Assembly (NCBI GenBank): GCA_005784505.1
Contig: VCAZ01000015.1
Coordinates: 186,001 to 250,000, forward strand
DNA length: 64,000 bases
Source: Bagarius yarrelli
Lineage: Eukaryota > Chordata > Actinopteri > Siluriformes > Sisoridae
Direction of reading: 5' to 3'
This document shows positions 61,654 through 64,000 of the stretch, in pieces. The notes under the pieces are model-generated. The model saw nothing but the letters and a program-made list of their open reading frames with translations, ran no database searches and had not been told where the DNA came from. Every line of letters starts with the position of its first letter. Position 1 is the stretch's first letter. Made by a program: the position numbers and the translations under genes.

Positions 61654-63528
61654 ATGTCTTATAAATTAAACGCGCTTGTTAGCGACTCATACATTGATAT
61701 AAGTCAGTATAGAGACCAGCATTTCAAGGTATGAAATCTTTTATCTAAAAAACAACAACAACAACAAAAAAAAACATCCGTTGCTAGTTTCAGCATGTGT
61801 GTATGTGTGTGTTAAAGCTAACGTTACATTAATGTTAGTTGGTAATTAATTTAAAATTACCTTATTTAATTATGTACCGTAATTATACAGCGCAGTATCA
61901 AACGAACGAAACGTGTGTGAACATTGAAATGATTTTGCTCGATAAAAAGTTAATGCGTTTCACAGCTCTGAGTTCGAATGATTGTTTTTCAGTTGATTTT
62001 GATTGTTTGATTGTTGTCCTTATTCCCGTTTCATTCATTAAGACAAAACTGAGATCATCAGTAGATCTTTGATCTTCAGCACTTTATATTGATTTAATCA
62101 CTGATTCTTTTGTCCCTCGATTATAGCTTCGGAATATGTAAACCATGAAAAAAAACTTTTTGGTGGCAGGTTAAAAAATGAGATCAGAAGATTAAAATCG
62201 TTATATTTGGATTATTAAGTCAAAATAGTAAGAAAGTATTAAATAAATAAATCATTATGTGAACCTCGTAATATATGTATGTGTGTAAATATATATATTT
62301 TTATAAAGTCACAGATTTTCAAAGAATCTATAACATGGTTAAATCTAACGTTGGGTTAGAACTTAATAATACTTCGTCTTTTATTATAAATAATAAACCT
62401 GTAGAAAACTTAATTCTAACCTAAAGTAAAACTTAACCAAATACTTCTGTTAAATAATTTTTTATTTAATTTGTGTGTTTTGATGACCACTTCTGCTGAA
62501 GGAGCAAAAAGGGATACGCTGCATCACGTACAACAGCCAATCAACACTCGCTGATTTACATACAGGCGATCGCCCCGCCCACGGCGTTAAAAGTTGAGGT
62601 GGACACTAAACCGTTCGCGGTTCTATTAATGTATTTTTTTTATTTATGTTTGTTGTGCGTGAATGTAGAATAAATACACCTGAAATAAGAACCACGAATA
62701 ACCAAGTGTTGTATTGACTAATAAACGGGTTATTCTTAAACATAAGACATCTTTGACCTGACGCCTTTGATTACATTTATGGCATTTTACAGACGCCCAT
62801 ATAGTGGGTTTTAATCCTAACTGGCAACCTACATCCATTTTACGCAAAACTGCAACTTTTTTAAGGGTTTTTTTAAATATTGTAATTTTATTTTGCTACG
62901 ACTTTTTTTTTCTCTCTTGTAATTGACTTTAATTTCGTAATCTTAGTTGTTTTTACATAATATTATGGAGGATTTACTTCTAAGTTGTTGGGTTTTTTTT
63001 TTTGTTGTTTTGTTTTTTCTTTTCAGGGGAATCGACATGAACAGGAAAAGCTGTTGAAACAAAGCTGTACACTTTATGTCGGAAATCTTTCCTTTTACAC
63101 AACAGAAGAGCAGGTGTATGAACTGTTCTCCAAATGTGGCGATGTGAAAAAAATAGTCATCGGACTCGACAAAGTCAAAAAGACCGCCTGTGGATTTTGT
63201 TTTGTGGAGTATCCTTTTTTTGCACTAAAACAGGCCTGTTATAACAATTGGAGAATTAAAACTAGATAAATAAAACCTCAGCCCAGCGCTGTTGACTATT
63301 TTTCTTGTACACAATGTGTTCACTTCGATCTGGCTGTAATATATAACAATAGCACTGAACTGCATTGGAATCCTTAACACACACGTAAGGTACTACACAC
63401 GAGCCGACGCTGAGCACGCAATGAGATTCGTCAACGGAACCAGATTGGATGATAGGATCATTAGAACAGACTGGGACGCAGGGTTTAAAGAAGGGCGTCA
63501 GTATGGTCGGGGCAAATCAGGTGGTCAG
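61654..63528 (+). CDS. ncbp2: ncbp2, nuclear cap-binding protein subunit 2 (CBP20), 3' end outside window
   Basis: The small subunit of the nuclear cap-binding complex; with CBP80 it binds the m7G cap of nascent transcripts for splicing, export and decay control. Exons 61654-61728, 63027-63208 and 63390-63528 join in phase to 132 codons. RNP2 is LYVGNL (41-46) and RNP1 is ACGFCFVEY (79-87); Tyr19 and Tyr42 correspond, by an offset of one, to the cap-stacking Tyr20 and Tyr43 of human CBP20. The segment [20 protein letters not shown] is diagnostic. The usual C-terminal tail of some 23 residues is missing, so a fourth exon must lie beyond 64000. Exon 3 follows a weak acceptor (cacacgtaag with little pyrimidine tract). 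Confidence 0.96.
62540..62630. promoter_or_regulatory. CpG-rich, CCAAT/GC-box segment in ncbp2 intron 1
   Basis: Within otherwise AT-rich intron 1 (61729-63026), a short stretch has agccaatca, a GC box (ccccgcccac) and several CpGs (gcgatcg, acggcg, gttcgcgg). It could be a second promoter or an enhancer. Nothing else is recognised in this intron apart from a short SINE-like relic at about 62768-62826. Confidence 0.35.
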
Positions 63529-64000
63529 GTAAGATTATGTTGAATACACACATGCTGACTACTTTATTAGGAACAGCTGTAAAACCTGCTCATTGATTGC
63601 AAATTGCAGTCATGTGGCCACAAAACATTGTATAACCCGAGAGTGTGTGCAGGTCTAGAGCTTCAGTGGGCACTGGCTCGCCAAAACAGCACAGCCGGGA
63701 TAAAAAATAGCAGAAAATTCTGTTCCCATCCACCTCACCCTGTTCTGAGTTTCTCTTCTGTTTACCACAGCTGTAAGCAGTGTTTATTCTAATTACTGTA
63801 GCCTTCCAATTAATTTAAAACTTCCAGTCCGGCTATTCTCCTCAAATATCTCTCAGTAACAAGGTAGATGTGCTCCTTACTGGATGCTGTTTATTTTTCG
63901 TATCATTCTGACCCTACTTACTGTTGTGTAAAATTCTAGGAGTTTCTAGCCCATTAAAAACTAATATTAAGGATACAATCAGGCGTTCAGATTTTCGATG

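Noticed and set aside
62985..63269. 94-codon single-frame RNA-binding ORF starting in the intron
   Set aside because: It is ncbp2 exon 2 read through both splice sites; the spliced frame gives the full CBP20 sequence.

Overview
This is AT-rich vertebrate nuclear DNA, almost certainly from a ray-finned (teleost) fish. Genes are split into short exons with canonical splice sites, and the introns carry Tc1/mariner remnants, tRNA-derived SINEs, LINE-tail repeats and microsatellites typical of teleosts. An ostariophysan such as a catfish or characin is plausible, but the sequence alone does not fix the species. I found no bacterial operon, CRISPR array or virus.

Four protein-coding genes are supported. 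(1) mcf2l2, a Sec14/spectrin/DH/PH Rho-family GEF, runs on the minus strand from its first coding exon at 43192 down past position 1. I mapped 22 coding exons in phase (885 codons); the window edge cuts the PH domain. (2) b3gnt5, a single-coding-exon glycosyltransferase (lactotriaosylceramide synthase), lies on the plus strand at 11714-12853 inside mcf2l2 intron 15. From memory, the human B3GNT5/MCF2L2 locus has the same nested arrangement, which supports both identifications. (3) phka2, the phosphorylase kinase alpha subunit (liver type), is complete on the minus strand at 61029-45765. Its 31 exons sum to 1233 codons plus stop and it ends in a CaaX-like prenylation box. (4) ncbp2 (nuclear cap-binding protein CBP20) starts on the plus strand at 61654. 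Three exons are visible and the last lies beyond the window. phka2 and ncbp2 are head to head across about 620 bp that holds two oppositely oriented ETS-type sites.

Layout: 1-43 kb is mcf2l2, with a 16 kb first intron full of repeats and at least two phase-compatible alternative first exons (32148-32175 and 36181-36376). 43.2-45.5 kb is intergenic. 45.5-61.0 kb is phka2. 61.0-61.65 kb is the shared promoter. 61.65-64 kb is ncbp2. The genes act in unrelated processes (GTPase signalling, glycolipid synthesis, glycogen breakdown, RNA cap binding), so the layout is ordinary vertebrate synteny, not a functional cluster.

I saw no convincing new biological system. The points most worth a second look are a long palindrome with an (AT)n core beside a Tc1-like element with roughly 200-bp terminal repeats, a GC-AG intron inside the DH domain, the alternative mcf2l2 first exons, a telomere-like degenerate array in a phka2 intron, a minisatellite whose unit repeats splice-donor-like motifs next to a duplicated segment, loss of the kinase-site exon in phka2, and a motif-rich candidate enhancer near 31.4 kb. 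Exon boundaries were set by hand from GT/GC-AG sites, phase continuity and recalled family sequences; no alignment was run.
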